64,000 nt of DNA from Chitinophaga niabensis. Lineage in GTDB: Bacteria; Bacteroidota; Bacteroidia; Chitinophagales; Chitinophagaceae. The position numbers were made by a program, and so were the translations under genes. Each line of letters begins with the position of its first letter. Position 1 is the stretch's first letter. The notes under the pieces are model-generated. The model made no database searches, was not told the DNA's origin, and saw only the letters and a program-made list of their open reading frames with translations. Shown here in pieces: positions 45,677 through 54,135 of this stretch. The stretch lies in the NCBI RefSeq assembly GCF_900129465.1, contig NZ_FSRA01000001.1:4032482-4096481 (forward strand). Direction: 5' to 3'.

Positions 45677-47005
45677 TTATTCAGCGATCGCTTCTACTTT
45701 ACCTTCCACGAAAAGTTTCATCCATTCAGAAGTAACGGATTTAGGTCTTTCCAGGGAGAGGCCCAGTGCGCGGTCCCAGCAGAGGGAAGCTAAAACGCCC
45801 AGTGCGCGGGATACACCAAACAGTACGGTGTAGAATTCATATTCCACAAGTCCGTAGTGCAGCAGTAATGCGCCGGAATGAGCATCTACGTTAGGCCATG
45901 GATTTTTTACTTTACCCAGGTCCTGCAAAATTGGCGGAACTGTTTCGTATACGCTCCAAACGATCTTCACCAGTTCATCATCAGGGATGTGGTTCTTGGC
46001 GAATTCCATTTGTGCAGTGAAGCGGGGATCAGTTTTACGGAGTACGGCGTGGCCATAACCCGGTACTACTTTACCTTCAGACAATGTTTTCTTTACGTAA
46101 GCGGCGATCTGATCTTTTGTGGGAACACCGCCACCCAGTTCTTCGCGCATGCTGAGGATCCATTTGATCACCTCCTGGTTAGCGAGGCCGTGTAAAGGAC
46201 CAGCCAGGCCATTCATACCGGCAGCGAAAGAAAGGTAAGCATCGCTCAGTGCAGAACCTACGAGGTGTGTTGTGTGCGCGCTCACGTTACCACCTTCGTG
46301 GTCTGCGTGGATCACCATGTACAAACGCATCAGTTCTTTAAAGCCTTCATCTTCATAACCCAGCATGTGAGCGAAGTTGCCGGCCCAATCCAGCATGCCA
46401 TCCGGTTGGATGTGTTCGCCATTTTTATATTTACGGCGATAGATATAAGCGGCAACGCGGGGTAAACGTGCAATGAGGTTCAGAGAATCCTCATACATGT
46501 AACTCCAGTAATCTTTTTTATTCATCCCGTCAGCATACGCTTTTGCAAACAGTGATTCAGTTTGCAAAGCCATCACCGCAACGGTAAACATCGTCATGGG
46601 GTGAGCGGAGATAGGTAATGCTTCGATAGCGTCAAACACATGGTTTGGCACGTGAGAGCGGCGGCCTAATACGCTGCTGATGTTCTGTACATCTGCTTCC
46701 GTTGGTAGTTCACCGATCAGCATCAGGTAGAACAGGCCTTCCGGTAAAGGTTCAGCTCCATTCACTGCTTTTGGCAGCTGTTCTCTCAACTCTGGTATAG
46801 AGTAACCGCGGAAGCGGATACCCTCGTTTGCATCCAGCAGGGAAGTTTCTGTAACCAACCCGGTAACACCGCGCATACCCTGGTAAGCCTGGGCAAGGGT
46901 TACACCCTCATCAATCTTTTTTGTGCCATGATTCTTCAGCAGATCCTTAACCTCTGTGTTCAGCTCGTCTGCCTTAGCCTTGAATTTCTCTTTTATATAA
47001 CTCAT
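45677..47005 (-). CDS. gltA: Citrate synthase, mitochondrial/eukaryote-like type
   Basis: The 442-residue protein condenses oxaloacetate and acetyl-CoA in the TCA cycle. Catalytic segments are visible: HADHEGGNVSAHTTHLVGSA, the second His in PGYGHAVLRKTDPR, and the Asp in NVDAHSGALLLHYG. The N-terminal GMRGVTGLVTETSLLDANEG, followed by GIRFRGYSIPE, is the pattern of mitochondrial enzymes rather than that of the E. coli NADH-sensitive type. It is a single gene with its own promoter and terminator. Confidence 0.95.
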   Translation of the reverse strand: MSYIKEKFKAKADELNTEVKDLLKNHGTKKIDEGVTLAQAYQGMRGVTGLVTETSLLDANEGIRFRGYSIPELREQLPKAVNGAEPLPEGLFYLMLIGELPTEADVQNISSVLGRRSHVPNHVFDAIEALPISAHPMTMFTVAVMALQTESLFAKAYADGMNKKDYWSYMYEDSLNLIARLPRVAAYIYRRKYKNGEHIQPDGMLDWAGNFAHMLGYEDEGFKELMRLYMVIHADHEGGNVSAHTTHLVGSALSDAYLSFAAGMNGLAGPLHGLANQEVIKWILSMREELGGGVPTKDQIAAYVKKTLSEGKVVPGYGHAVLRKTDPRFTAQMEFAKNHIPDDELVKIVWSVYETVPPILQDLGKVKNPWPNVDAHSGALLLHYGLVEYEFYTVLFGVSRALGVLASLCWDRALGLSLERPKSVTSEWMKLFVEGKVEAIAE

Positions 47006-47049
47006 TTTTCCCCAATAATTTAGAAAAATTAACGAATTCGATCAATGAA

Positions 47050-47057
47050 CAAAAGTA
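47050..47057 (-). promoter_or_regulatory. -7 element TACTTTTG of gltA
   Basis: TACTTTTG on the minus strand matches TAnnTTTG; the ATG at 47005 follows after a 44-nt leader. I see no clear -33 box. Confidence 0.45.
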
Positions 47058-47118
47058 ACGATTAATCGTAAAAAGTTTAGGCGAAACAGGAGATTTAACG
47101 TATTAAATGTCAAATCAA

Positions 47119-48198
47119 TTATTTCGGTGCCCTGAAGTACAGCCAGAGTGCCAGCAATCCAAACAGGAAATTGGGTATCCATGCCGCCAGTAATGGGTCC
47201 AGGTTAGCTTTGGTGGCAAATACCGTTGAAAACTGCATAAAGAGGATGTAAGTTGCGCTGATCACAATGCCAAGGGCCAGGTGTAAACCACTTCCTCCCC
47301 TCACCTTCCGGCTGGAGATAATGGCCCCGATCAGTACCAGGATCACTACAGCTACTGCTGCAGAGGTCCTGCGGTATTTTTCCACGTAATAAGTGTTCAG
47401 GCCCTCTGCTCCTCTCAGTTCCTCCCGTTCCAGGAAACGGTTGAGTTCAGGGGTGGTCATGGCTTCCTGTTTATTCTTCTCTTCTATCAGCTCTGAAGGT
47501 AACAGCGGTATCTTAATACTGGTATCGTTCTTAAACGTCAGCTTCTCTTTCAACCCGTCTATCGTACGTTCTGAGGCAAATTCCAGTTTCCACTTCCTGG
47601 CAATGGAATCCCAGGTAACCCTTTCCGCACGCATGTTATAGATCACTTTTTGTCCGTCCACCCGTTTCAGCACAAAATCGGAGCCGTTCTTATAATTGGG
47701 ATCGTAATAACCGAAAGTGATATAAGTATTGCTGTCTACCCGCAAGGTCTTATCCCGCAGGGCTTCAGAGTTGGCAGGAGCGCTAACGTATTTATTTTCA
47801 AAGGAGGTGCGGATGCGGTTGGCATTAGGCACTACCCATTGATTCGCAGCCCAGAGGATGCCCCCGAAGAGGATGGCCCCTACCCAGTATGGACGCAGGA
47901 ACCGGCGGAAACTTACGCCGGAACTGAGGATAGCTACGATCTCTGTTTTATAGGCCAGTTTGGACGTGAAGAAGATCACGGAGATAAAGATGAAGAGCGG
48001 GAACAGCAGGGCAGCAATATGCGGGATGAAACCGATGTAATAGTTCATGAGCACAAAACCAAAGGAGAGGTTATGCGTCATGAAGTCATCTATCTTTTCC
48101 GTGATGTCTATCACTACTGAGATCACCAGCAGGATCATCAGGGAGTAAATGAATGTGCCGATGAACTTGCGTAATATGTACCAGTCTATCTTCTTCAT
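47119..48198 (-). CDS. LptF/LptG family permease of lipopolysaccharide export
   Basis: The ATG at 48198 (MKKIDWYILRKFIGTFIYS) is the family-typical start; an upstream start at 48261 adds an unlikely extension. The 359-residue protein has three N-terminal membrane helices, a periplasmic beta-jellyroll domain (about 130-260), and three C-terminal helices (AAVAVVILVLIGAIISSRKV). It would work with LptB and its partner permease to pull LPS from the inner membrane. It cannot be assigned to LptF or LptG with certainty; the C-terminal helices look LptG-like. It lies downstream of tgt, about 97 bp after it. Confidence 0.9.
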   Translation of the reverse strand: MKKIDWYILRKFIGTFIYSLMILLVISVVIDITEKIDDFMTHNLSFGFVLMNYYIGFIPHIAALLFPLFIFISVIFFTSKLAYKTEIVAILSSGVSFRRFLRPYWVGAILFGGILWAANQWVVPNANRIRTSFENKYVSAPANSEALRDKTLRVDSNTYITFGYYDPNYKNGSDFVLKRVDGQKVIYNMRAERVTWDSIARKWKLEFASERTIDGLKEKLTFKNDTSIKIPLLPSELIEEKNKQEAMTTPELNRFLEREELRGAEGLNTYYVEKYRRTSAAVAVVILVLIGAIISSRKVRGGSGLHLALGIVISATYILFMQFSTVFATKANLDPLLAAWIPNFLFGLLALWLYFRAPK

Positions 48199-48295
48199 AT
48201 AATTTTTGCGGACGGGCTTTAGCGCTCCAAAGCTAGCGATCCTTCTGCATGAAATATGCAATTTTATTCTACGATGTACAATTTTAACATTGTGC

Positions 48296-49423
48296 CTACA
48301 GCCTCGTCTTGAGCTGTGGGATCATTTTGGTCTTCCAGGGTCCGTAAGTTCCCTGCAGGATCTGTTCCCTGGCGGCTTTTACCAGTTCCAGGTAAAAGCA
48401 GAGATTGTGGATGCTGGCCAGGGTCATGCCCAGGATCTCCCCTGCCACAAACAAATGACGCACATAGGCTTTGGTATAGTTCTGACTGGCAAAACAGGGA
48501 TTTTCTGCATCCAGCTGGCTAAAGTCTGTTGCCCATTTCTTATTCCGGATATTGATCACACCCTGCCAGGTGAACAGCATACCGTTCCGGCCATTGCGGG
48601 TGGGCATCACACAGTCGAACATATCAATGCCCAGCTCAATGTTCTGCAGGATATTCCAGGGGGTACCCACTCCCATCAGGTAGCGGGGTTTTTCTTTGGG
48701 GAGGATCTCTGTAACCAGGCCGCACATTTCATACATATCTGCTTCCGGTTCTCCCACACTCAGGCCGCCGATAGCATTCCCTGCACAATTGCGGGAGGCT
48801 ATCGCTTCTGCGGAGATCTTTCTGAGGTCTTTATAAGTACTTCCCTGTACAATGGGGAACAGCGTTTGCTCGTGCCCGTACTCAGGAGTGGTTTCGTTCA
48901 GGCGTTTGATACATCTGTCCAGCCAGCGGTGCGTAAGTTCCATACTACGTTTAGCGTATTGGTACTCGCTGGGGTAAGGAGGGCATTCGTCAAAGGCCAT
49001 GATAATGTCTGCTCCTATCACCCGCTGGATGTCCATCACATTTTCCGGGGTGAACAGGTGCCGGCTACCGTCTATATGGCTCTGGAAAAGGCAGCCTTCT
49101 TCCTTGATCTTACGGTTGGCGGCCAGGGAAAATACCTGGTACCCTCCGCTATCGGTGAGCAGGGGGCGGTCCCAGCCGTTAAATTTATGTAAACCACCGG
49201 CCTGTTTCAGAACGTCCAGGCCCGGCCGGAGATATAAATGATAGGTATTACCCAGGATGATCCGGGCATCGATATCGTTGCGTAATTGTTCCTGGGTAAC
49301 CGCTTTCACACTGCCCACAGTGCCTACAGGCATGAAGATGGGCGTTTGGATAACCCCATGATCTGTAGTGAGGGTACCTGCCCTTGCCCCTGAGGGGTCC
49401 GTCTTTGTTAACTCAAAATTCAA
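48296..49423 (-). CDS. tgt: tRNA-guanine transglycosylase (queuosine pathway)
   Basis: No ATG fits. The TTG at 49423 (encoding MNFELTKTD) gives 375 residues, the normal family length. Catalytic features are present: LLTDSGGYQVFSL, IMAFDECPPYPS, GLSVGEPEADMYEM and the nucleophile region GIDMFDCVMPTRNGRNG. The zinc site of E. coli Tgt uses three Cys and one His. Here the equivalent segment reads ENPCFASQNY, so only the middle Cys is kept, and His is in SIHNLCFY. Tgt exchanges G34 for preQ1 in tRNAs with GUN anticodons. A -7 TACCTTTG lies 22 nt upstream. Confidence 0.93.
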   Translation of the reverse strand: MNFELTKTDPSGARAGTLTTDHGVIQTPIFMPVGTVGSVKAVTQEQLRNDIDARIILGNTYHLYLRPGLDVLKQAGGLHKFNGWDRPLLTDSGGYQVFSLAANRKIKEEGCLFQSHIDGSRHLFTPENVMDIQRVIGADIIMAFDECPPYPSEYQYAKRSMELTHRWLDRCIKRLNETTPEYGHEQTLFPIVQGSTYKDLRKISAEAIASRNCAGNAIGGLSVGEPEADMYEMCGLVTEILPKEKPRYLMGVGTPWNILQNIELGIDMFDCVMPTRNGRNGMLFTWQGVINIRNKKWATDFSQLDAENPCFASQNYTKAYVRHLFVAGEILGMTLASIHNLCFYLELVKAAREQILQGTYGPWKTKMIPQLKTRL

Positions 49424-49445
49424 AACGATGATGTTTTTAAGGGGG

Positions 49446-49453
49446 CAAAGGTA
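49446..49453 (-). promoter_or_regulatory. -7 element TACCTTTG of tgt
   Basis: TACCTTTG on the minus strand matches TAnnTTTG and ends 22 nt before the TTG start of tgt. The divergent glycosyltransferase promoter lies 55 bp away, so the two share one intergenic region. Confidence 0.55.
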
Positions 49454-49508
49454 TTGAATATTGGGGAGGTAATTTTTCCACAAACTTATATAGATAATAA
49501 AAATCTTA

Positions 49509-49516
49509 TATTTTTG
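49509..49516 (+). promoter_or_regulatory. -7 element TATTTTTG of the glycosyltransferase-rsmG unit
   Basis: TATTTTTG matches TAnnTTTG and ends 6 nt before the ATG at 49523, so a leaderless message is likely. No good -33 box is visible. Confidence 0.5.
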
Positions 49517-49522
49517 CTTCCT

Positions 49523-50662
49523 ATGTCGGACAATCTCGGGATTATCATCTTTTATATTTTTGCCTCGGCGGCAGGTGTTCAGGTTCTCTATTACCTCATC
49601 TTCTTTTCCCGGGTAGCCTTTTATAATCGAAAGTTTGAAGAAGAGCTTCCTCCACAGGAGCCTCTCTCCGTAATTATATGTGCCAAGAACGAGGAACGGA
49701 GCCTTCCGAAGAACCTCCCCACTGTATTGCAGCAACGGTATCATGAGCGTGCAGAACCAGCCTATGAAGTGATAGTGGTGAACGACAATTCAGAGGACGA
49801 TTCCAAATATTACCTTGCCTCCATCGAAAACGGTTATCCACATTACCGCCATATTGAGATCAAACAGGCCGCCCAGTTCATCCCCGGCAAAAAGTACCCG
49901 CTTTCCATTGGTATCAAAGGGGCCAAACATGAAACACTGGTATTGACAGATGCGGATTGCAAACCGGGCAGTACTTACTGGCTGTCTATGATGGGCCAGG
50001 GTTTTGAGGATGGGAAAGAAATAGTGCTGGGTTACGGGCCTTATTATAAAAAGCCCGGTTTCCTCAATAAAGTGATCCGGTATGAAACGTTCTTCAGCGC
50101 CCTGCAATATCTTTCCTTTGCCCTGAGCGGTATTCCCTATATGGGCGTAGGCCGTAACCTGGCTTATAAAAAAGACCTGTTCTTCCGGCATAAAGGCTTC
50201 ACTTCACATCAGCACCTGGCTTCCGGGGACGATGACCTGTTTGTGAACAAGGCTGCTACGGGTAAGAATGTAGGGGTGGTGATCAACAAACACGCCTTCT
50301 CTTATTCAGAGCCTAAAACAAAATGGAAACACTGGTTTAACCAGAAGACCCGGCATATGAGTACCGGCAAGCATTACCGTTTTGGCCATAAACTGTTGCT
50401 GGGCCTGTTCTCCCTTTCTCATTTCGTTTTCTATCCCAGCCTGGTGGCAGCCCTGTTCTATCCACCCCTGCTGGAGATCACCTTATATGTTATCGGCGCA
50501 AAATTGCTGGTCCAGTCCGTGATCACTTTCCTCGCACTGAAGAAGCTGGATGAGAAGGACCTGTTCTGGTACAGCTGGCTGATGGACATTCTCATGTTCC
50601 TATATTACGTTATCTTTACGCCCGCTTTGTTCTTCAAAAAAGGAAAGAGCAAGTGGAAATAA
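49523..50662 (+). CDS. Membrane-linked family 2 glycosyltransferase
   Basis: The ATG at 49523 (MSDNLGIIIFYIFASAAG) begins with a membrane helix; a GT-A domain follows (PLSVIICAKNEERSLPKNLP, YEVIVVNDNSEDD, and the metal-binding LVLTDADCKPG). The acceptor region ends NQKTRHMSTGKHY, and two or three more membrane helices close the 379-residue protein. It transfers a sugar from a nucleotide donor to a lipid or polymer; the substrate is unknown. rsmG starts 4 bp after its stop. Confidence 0.9.
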   Translation: MSDNLGIIIFYIFASAAGVQVLYYLIFFSRVAFYNRKFEEELPPQEPLSVIICAKNEERSLPKNLPTVLQQRYHERAEPAYEVIVVNDNSEDDSKYYLASIENGYPHYRHIEIKQAAQFIPGKKYPLSIGIKGAKHETLVLTDADCKPGSTYWLSMMGQGFEDGKEIVLGYGPYYKKPGFLNKVIRYETFFSALQYLSFALSGIPYMGVGRNLAYKKDLFFRHKGFTSHQHLASGDDDLFVNKAATGKNVGVVINKHAFSYSEPKTKWKHWFNQKTRHMSTGKHYRFGHKLLLGLFSLSHFVFYPSLVAALFYPPLLEITLYVIGAKLLVQSVITFLALKKLDEKDLFWYSWLMDILMFLYYVIFTPALFFKKGKSKWK

Positions 50663-50665
50663 GCG

Positions 50666-51286
50666 ATGGAGATCATTCTTAAGTACTTTTCTGATTTTAC
50701 GCCTAAGCAGCTGGACCAGTTCCGGGCGCTGGCCCCTGTTTACAAAGAGTGGAATGAAAAGATCAATGTAATATCCCGCAAGGATATAGACGCCCTCTAC
50801 GAAAAACACATCCTGCATTCCCTGGCCATTGCGGCCGTTACGGACCTGCCGGATGGCTTGCAGGTGCTGGACCTTGGTACCGGCGGAGGTTTTCCCGGTA
50901 TCCCCCTCGCTATTTTCTTTCCTGAAGTAAAGTTTCACCTGGTAGATTCCATTGGTAAAAAGATCAAAGTGGTGGAAGCCGTGGCCGAAGCCCTGAACCT
51001 GACGAATGTAACCACCGCCCATTCCCGTGCAGAGGAAATAAAGAACCGTAAGTTTGACCTGGTGGTATCCCGTGCGGTAGCTCCCTTGAAAGACCTCCTG
51101 CATTGGAGCAAACCCCTGATCCGCAAAGGAGCGGCTGAGGATAAACCCACAGGATTGATCTGCCTGAAGGGCGGGGACCTGGCCCAGGAGATCTCAGAAA
51201 GCGGCAGCAGGCCCAAAATGGTGAATATCTTTAAGATCTTCCCGGAGGAATATTTCCAGGAAAAGTACGTGGTAGCTGTACGTTAA
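50666..51286 (+). CDS. rsmG: 16S rRNA (guanine-527-N7)-methyltransferase RsmG
   Basis: The 206-residue protein has the RsmG N-terminal helices (QLDQFRALAPVYKEWNEKIN, VISRKDIDALYEKHILHSL), the SAM loop LQVLDLGTGGGFPGIPLAI and VDSIGKKIKVVE. The segment DLVVSRAVAPLKDLLHW matches the family. It methylates G527 in the decoding region of 16S rRNA; loss gives low-level streptomycin resistance in other bacteria. It is co-transcribed with the glycosyltransferase. Confidence 0.95.
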   Translation: MEIILKYFSDFTPKQLDQFRALAPVYKEWNEKINVISRKDIDALYEKHILHSLAIAAVTDLPDGLQVLDLGTGGGFPGIPLAIFFPEVKFHLVDSIGKKIKVVEAVAEALNLTNVTTAHSRAEEIKNRKFDLVVSRAVAPLKDLLHWSKPLIRKGAAEDKPTGLICLKGGDLAQEISESGSRPKMVNIFKIFPEEYFQEKYVVAVR

Positions 51287-51389
51287 CCTCTTTGAAAATC
51301 AACAGATTCGCAAGGATCGATAAGAAATCCCTAAAAATATTCTGCACCTTTACAATATGCCCTTATGGTTGTTCGTCTACCTAATTAAG

Positions 51390-51980
51390 ATGAATGAGGG
51401 GCTTTCCATACAACAATCCATGGCATCGGAACAAAACGAGCGCATAAAGCAAACGGTGGAAAAAGAACGCCAGCGGCTGCTGCATTTCATCCGGAAACGG
51501 GTGGATAATGTAGCGGATGCGGAAGACATCCTGCAGGATGTGCTGTTCCAGTTCACCCAATATTTACGCCTCGGTCCAAATATCAATTCACTCACCGGAT
51601 GGCTTTTTGCAGTTACCAGGAATAGAATTACAGACTGGTTCAGGAAAAAGAAAGAAGACAGGTTCTCGGATACTGCATTGCCATCTGTGGAGGGAGACGG
51701 CCCCTTGTACCTCTCAGACATCCTGCCGGATACCGCGGCCAAAACTGATGAACCCCTGGTGCGTAAGATCATTGCAGAGGCCATCATGGATGCCACGGAC
51801 GAATTACCGGAAGAACAGCGTTACGTATTCCTGCAACATGAAGTGGAAGGCCGGTCCTTTAAAGAGATCTCCGCTGAAACAGGCATCTCCGTAAACACGC
51901 TCCTTTCCCGTAAACGTTACGCAGTATTATACCTGCGGGAAAAACTGGCAGCATTGTATAAAGAATTAATGAACGATTAA
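51390..51980 (+). CDS. ECF RNA polymerase sigma factor
   Basis: The start is uncertain (ATG at 51357, 51390 or 51420); 51390 gives MNEGLSIQQSMASEQNERIK and avoids an odd hydrophobic N-terminus. Region 2 is RLLHFIRKRVDNVADAEDIL, with TGWLFAVTRNRITDWFRKKK after it. Region 4 is ELPEEQRYVFLQHEVEGRSF and EISAETGISVNTLLSRKRYA. It lacks a linked FecR gene. The next gene, 4 bp downstream, encodes a two-helix membrane protein that could be its regulator. Confidence 0.9.
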   Translation: MNEGLSIQQSMASEQNERIKQTVEKERQRLLHFIRKRVDNVADAEDILQDVLFQFTQYLRLGPNINSLTGWLFAVTRNRITDWFRKKKEDRFSDTALPSVEGDGPLYLSDILPDTAAKTDEPLVRKIIAEAIMDATDELPEEQRYVFLQHEVEGRSFKEISAETGISVNTLLSRKRYAVLYLREKLAALYKELMND

Positions 51981-51984
51981 ACGC

Positions 51985-52362
51985 ATGAAAATGAAAAGAT
52001 ATATTGGCTGGAAAATAGCAGGAGGCATCGTACTGGCGGTAGTATTCTTCTTCGCCCTTGGCTACGGTACCATGTACCTCTGGAACTGGCTGATCCCTTC
52101 CCTCTTTAACGGCCCTGTAATTACTTTCTGGCAGGCCTGGGGATTGTTCCTGCTCGCTAAGATCCTCTTCGGTTTCGGAGGTGGCGGTGGCGGACATGAA
52201 AAGAAAAGAAGATGGAAAGAAAAGATGAAAGCCAAAATGCAGCATATGAGCCCGGAAGAAAGGGAACGCGTGAGGAACCAGTTTGAAAAATGCATGGGCG
52301 GCCGCTGGGGATGGAACGCTCCGAAAGAAGACCTTCCGAACGAAACAAAAGAACAAGTGTAA
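51985..52362 (+). CDS. Small two-helix membrane protein, candidate sigma partner
   Basis: The 125-residue protein starts 4 bp after the sigma factor. It has two hydrophobic helices (about 10-34 and 47-64, the second FWQAWGLFLLAKILFGFGG), a glycine run, and a soluble charged C-terminal helix (KEKMKAKMQHMSPEERERVR). With two helices both ends should be cytoplasmic, where the charged tail could bind the sigma factor. It has no recognised anti-sigma domain, so that role is inferred from position only. Confidence 0.8.
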   Translation: MKMKRYIGWKIAGGIVLAVVFFFALGYGTMYLWNWLIPSLFNGPVITFWQAWGLFLLAKILFGFGGGGGGHEKKRRWKEKMKAKMQHMSPEERERVRNQFEKCMGGRWGWNAPKEDLPNETKEQV

Positions 52363-52442
52363 CGTTTTATATAACCATATCCGTTATAAGACCACAGTAT
52401 TCTTAACCTGGCAATATGCAACTGCTTACAAACACCAGCGCT

Positions 52443-52652
52443 ATGATCGGTATCTTCAAAACCAATGTAGCCACGTACCGGGAACGAAATCTCGTAATAA
52501 AGGCAATTTGTAATAACTTTGACGTAGGCTCCTGCCACATAGATATTGAGGATTGTGACAAGGTACTACGCATCGTTGATCTCAAAGTAGAAGAACATCA
52601 CATCATCGATTTTGTAAAACAGCAGGGCTTTCATTGTGAAGTATTAGAATGA
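52443..52652 (+). CDS. Small ferredoxin-like fold protein of unknown function
   Basis: The ATG at 52443 (MIGIFKTNVATYRERNLVIK) gives 69 residues; an ATG at 52416 would add nine. The pattern of strand-helix-strand-strand-helix-strand (HIDIEDCDKVLRIVDL, IIDFVKQQGFHCEVLE) resembles heavy-metal-associated domains, but the CxxC metal motif is missing. Only single cysteines remain. Its role is unknown. It lies between the sigma unit and the DinB gene on the same strand. Confidence 0.65.
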   Translation: MIGIFKTNVATYRERNLVIKAICNNFDVGSCHIDIEDCDKVLRIVDLKVEEHHIIDFVKQQGFHCEVLE

Positions 52653-52681
52653 TCTTTTAAAGACGTAATAAACGGGACCAT

Positions 52682-53245
52682 ATGAACAAGCAAGCTATAA
52701 AAACCTTATTGAACACAAGCTTTACAGATTTCTCCACCTTTATAGATACCCTTTCCAATCACCGCTTTGTGGTTTCGCCGGAAGGCAAATGGTCCGCCGG
52801 TCAACAGCTGGACCACCTGATCCGCAGCGCCAAACCAGTGAACAAAGCTCTTGGAATGCCTAAATTCCTTTTACGCTTCTTTGGCAAACCCGCTGCTGCC
52901 AAATCCCGCTCCTACGAGCAGATGAAAGATGCTTATGTGGCAGAACTGGGCAGAGGCGGCGTAACCACCAGGCCTTATATACCGCCTGTTACGGAAGCAA
53001 ATCAACGGGAGATCCTACAGCAACAAATGCATGCACAGCGGGATAAAATGATTGCACTCCTGGATAAATGGACGGAAGAAGAACTGGATAGATACCAGGT
53101 GCCGCATCCCCTGCTGGGAAAGATCACCGTGCGGGAGTGCCTGTACTTTACGGCTTATCATAATCACCATCACTTACACACACTACAGGTGAGAGAAAAG
53201 CCGAACCAGCCCTGGGCAGAACAACTGGAAAGGGCATTATTCTAA
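52682..53245 (+). CDS. DinB superfamily protein
   Basis: The 187-residue protein is a four-helix DinB/YfiT-type protein. The likely metal-binding histidines are in QQLDHLIRSAKP and in YHNHHHLHTLQ. Relatives include bacillithiol and mycothiol transferases and many uncharacterised enzymes. No substrate can be assigned. A strong terminator follows. Confidence 0.85.
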   Translation: MNKQAIKTLLNTSFTDFSTFIDTLSNHRFVVSPEGKWSAGQQLDHLIRSAKPVNKALGMPKFLLRFFGKPAAAKSRSYEQMKDAYVAELGRGGVTTRPYIPPVTEANQREILQQQMHAQRDKMIALLDKWTEEELDRYQVPHPLLGKITVRECLYFTAYHNHHHLHTLQVREKPNQPWAEQLERALF

Positions 53246-53268
53246 AAAGAATGGCATCTCCATATAGA

Positions 53269-53313
53269 AGGGGGAAATAAGGTCGGCCGGCCTTGTTTCC
53301 CCCTTTTGTTTTG
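53269..53313 (+). terminator. Strong rho-independent terminator after the DinB gene
   Basis: AAGGGGGAAA (53269-53278) pairs with TTTCCCCCTT (53297-53306), enclosing a further AAGG/CCTT GC-rich stem. A T-rich TTTGTTTTG follows. Confidence 0.88.
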
Positions 53314-53345
53314 CGTAAGTGATTACTTTCGCATATTATTGTATC

Positions 53346-53684
53346 ATGAGAAGAGATGTATTCCAGGCTATCGCCGATCCCAATAGAAGAGCCATACTGG
53401 GTATGCTGGCAGAAAACCAGCTCAACCTGAACCAGGTGGCGCAGCATTTTGATATTACCCGCTCTGCTGTATCGCAGCATATGAAGATCCTCACGGAATG
53501 CGGGCTGGTGGTGATCACCCAGAAAGGCAGGGAACGTTATTGTGAAGCAAAACTGGAAAGGCTGGGCGAAGTGGCGGACTGGATGAATCAATATAAAAAG
53601 TTCTGGGAAGCCAAGTTTGATCTGATGGAAAAAGCATTGAAAACTATCCAGGCAAAAAGCAAAAAACATGACGGCAAAAAATAA
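53346..53684 (+). CDS. ArsR family winged-helix transcriptional regulator
   Basis: The ATG at 53346 (MRRDVFQAIADPNRRAILGM) gives 112 residues. The winged helix is typical (NLNQVAQHFDITRSAVSQHM as recognition helix, then a wing and EAKLERLGEVADWMNQY). It lacks the cysteine metal sites of SmtB/ArsR metal sensors, so it belongs to the subgroup that is paired with AHSA1 proteins. It overlaps the next gene by 17 bp, so the two are co-translated. Confidence 0.92.
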   Translation: MRRDVFQAIADPNRRAILGMLAENQLNLNQVAQHFDITRSAVSQHMKILTECGLVVITQKGRERYCEAKLERLGEVADWMNQYKKFWEAKFDLMEKALKTIQAKSKKHDGKK

Positions 53685-54135
53685 CCAGGAACATAAAATG
53701 TCCAGCTTCCGGGTGTTTGATGCACCGCGTGAACTTGTTTTTAAAATGTGGACGGACCCTGAATATTTAGCCATGTGGTGGGGACCCAAGGGATTCACCA
53801 ATCCTGTCTGTGAAATAGGTGTGCAACCCGGAGGCCGTATCCTTATTATGATGACGGCGCCCGATGGATCAGTATATCCTATGCGTGGGGTGTTCAATGA
53901 AATCCGGGAACCGGAACGGATTGTGTTCACCGCATGGCCGGAAGACGGGAATGGGAATGTGGTCCTTGAAGTAACGCATACGGTTACATTCATCTCTGAG
54001 AACAATAAAACAAGGCAGGTCATTGAATCTGTTGTACGTAATGCTACCCTGCCTCCTGAAGTTTACCAAAGCGAAATGAATAAGGGATGGAACTCAAGCC
54101 TGGAGAAGCTGGAGGCGCTTTTAAAGGAGCAATGA
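53668..54135 (+). CDS. AHSA1/SRPBCC domain protein
   Basis: The 155-residue protein has the START-like AHSA1 fold: SSFRVFDAPRELVFKMWTDP, WWGPKGFTNPVCEIGVQPGG, GVFNEIREPERIVFTAW, and the C-terminal helix MNKGWNSSLEKLEALLKEQ. Such proteins have a hydrophobic ligand cavity; the ligand is unknown. The 17-bp overlap with an ArsR gene is the common arrangement, in which the regulator probably controls the pair. Confidence 0.9.
   Translation: MTAKNNQEHKMSSFRVFDAPRELVFKMWTDPEYLAMWWGPKGFTNPVCEIGVQPGGRILIMMTAPDGSVYPMRGVFNEIREPERIVFTAWPEDGNGNVVLEVTHTVTFISENNKTRQVIESVVRNATLPPEVYQSEMNKGWNSSLEKLEALLKEQ

Noticed and set aside
48206..49192. 328-codon frame antisense to tgt
   Set aside because: It is a shadow of a well-supported tgt gene with all catalytic motifs on the minus strand.
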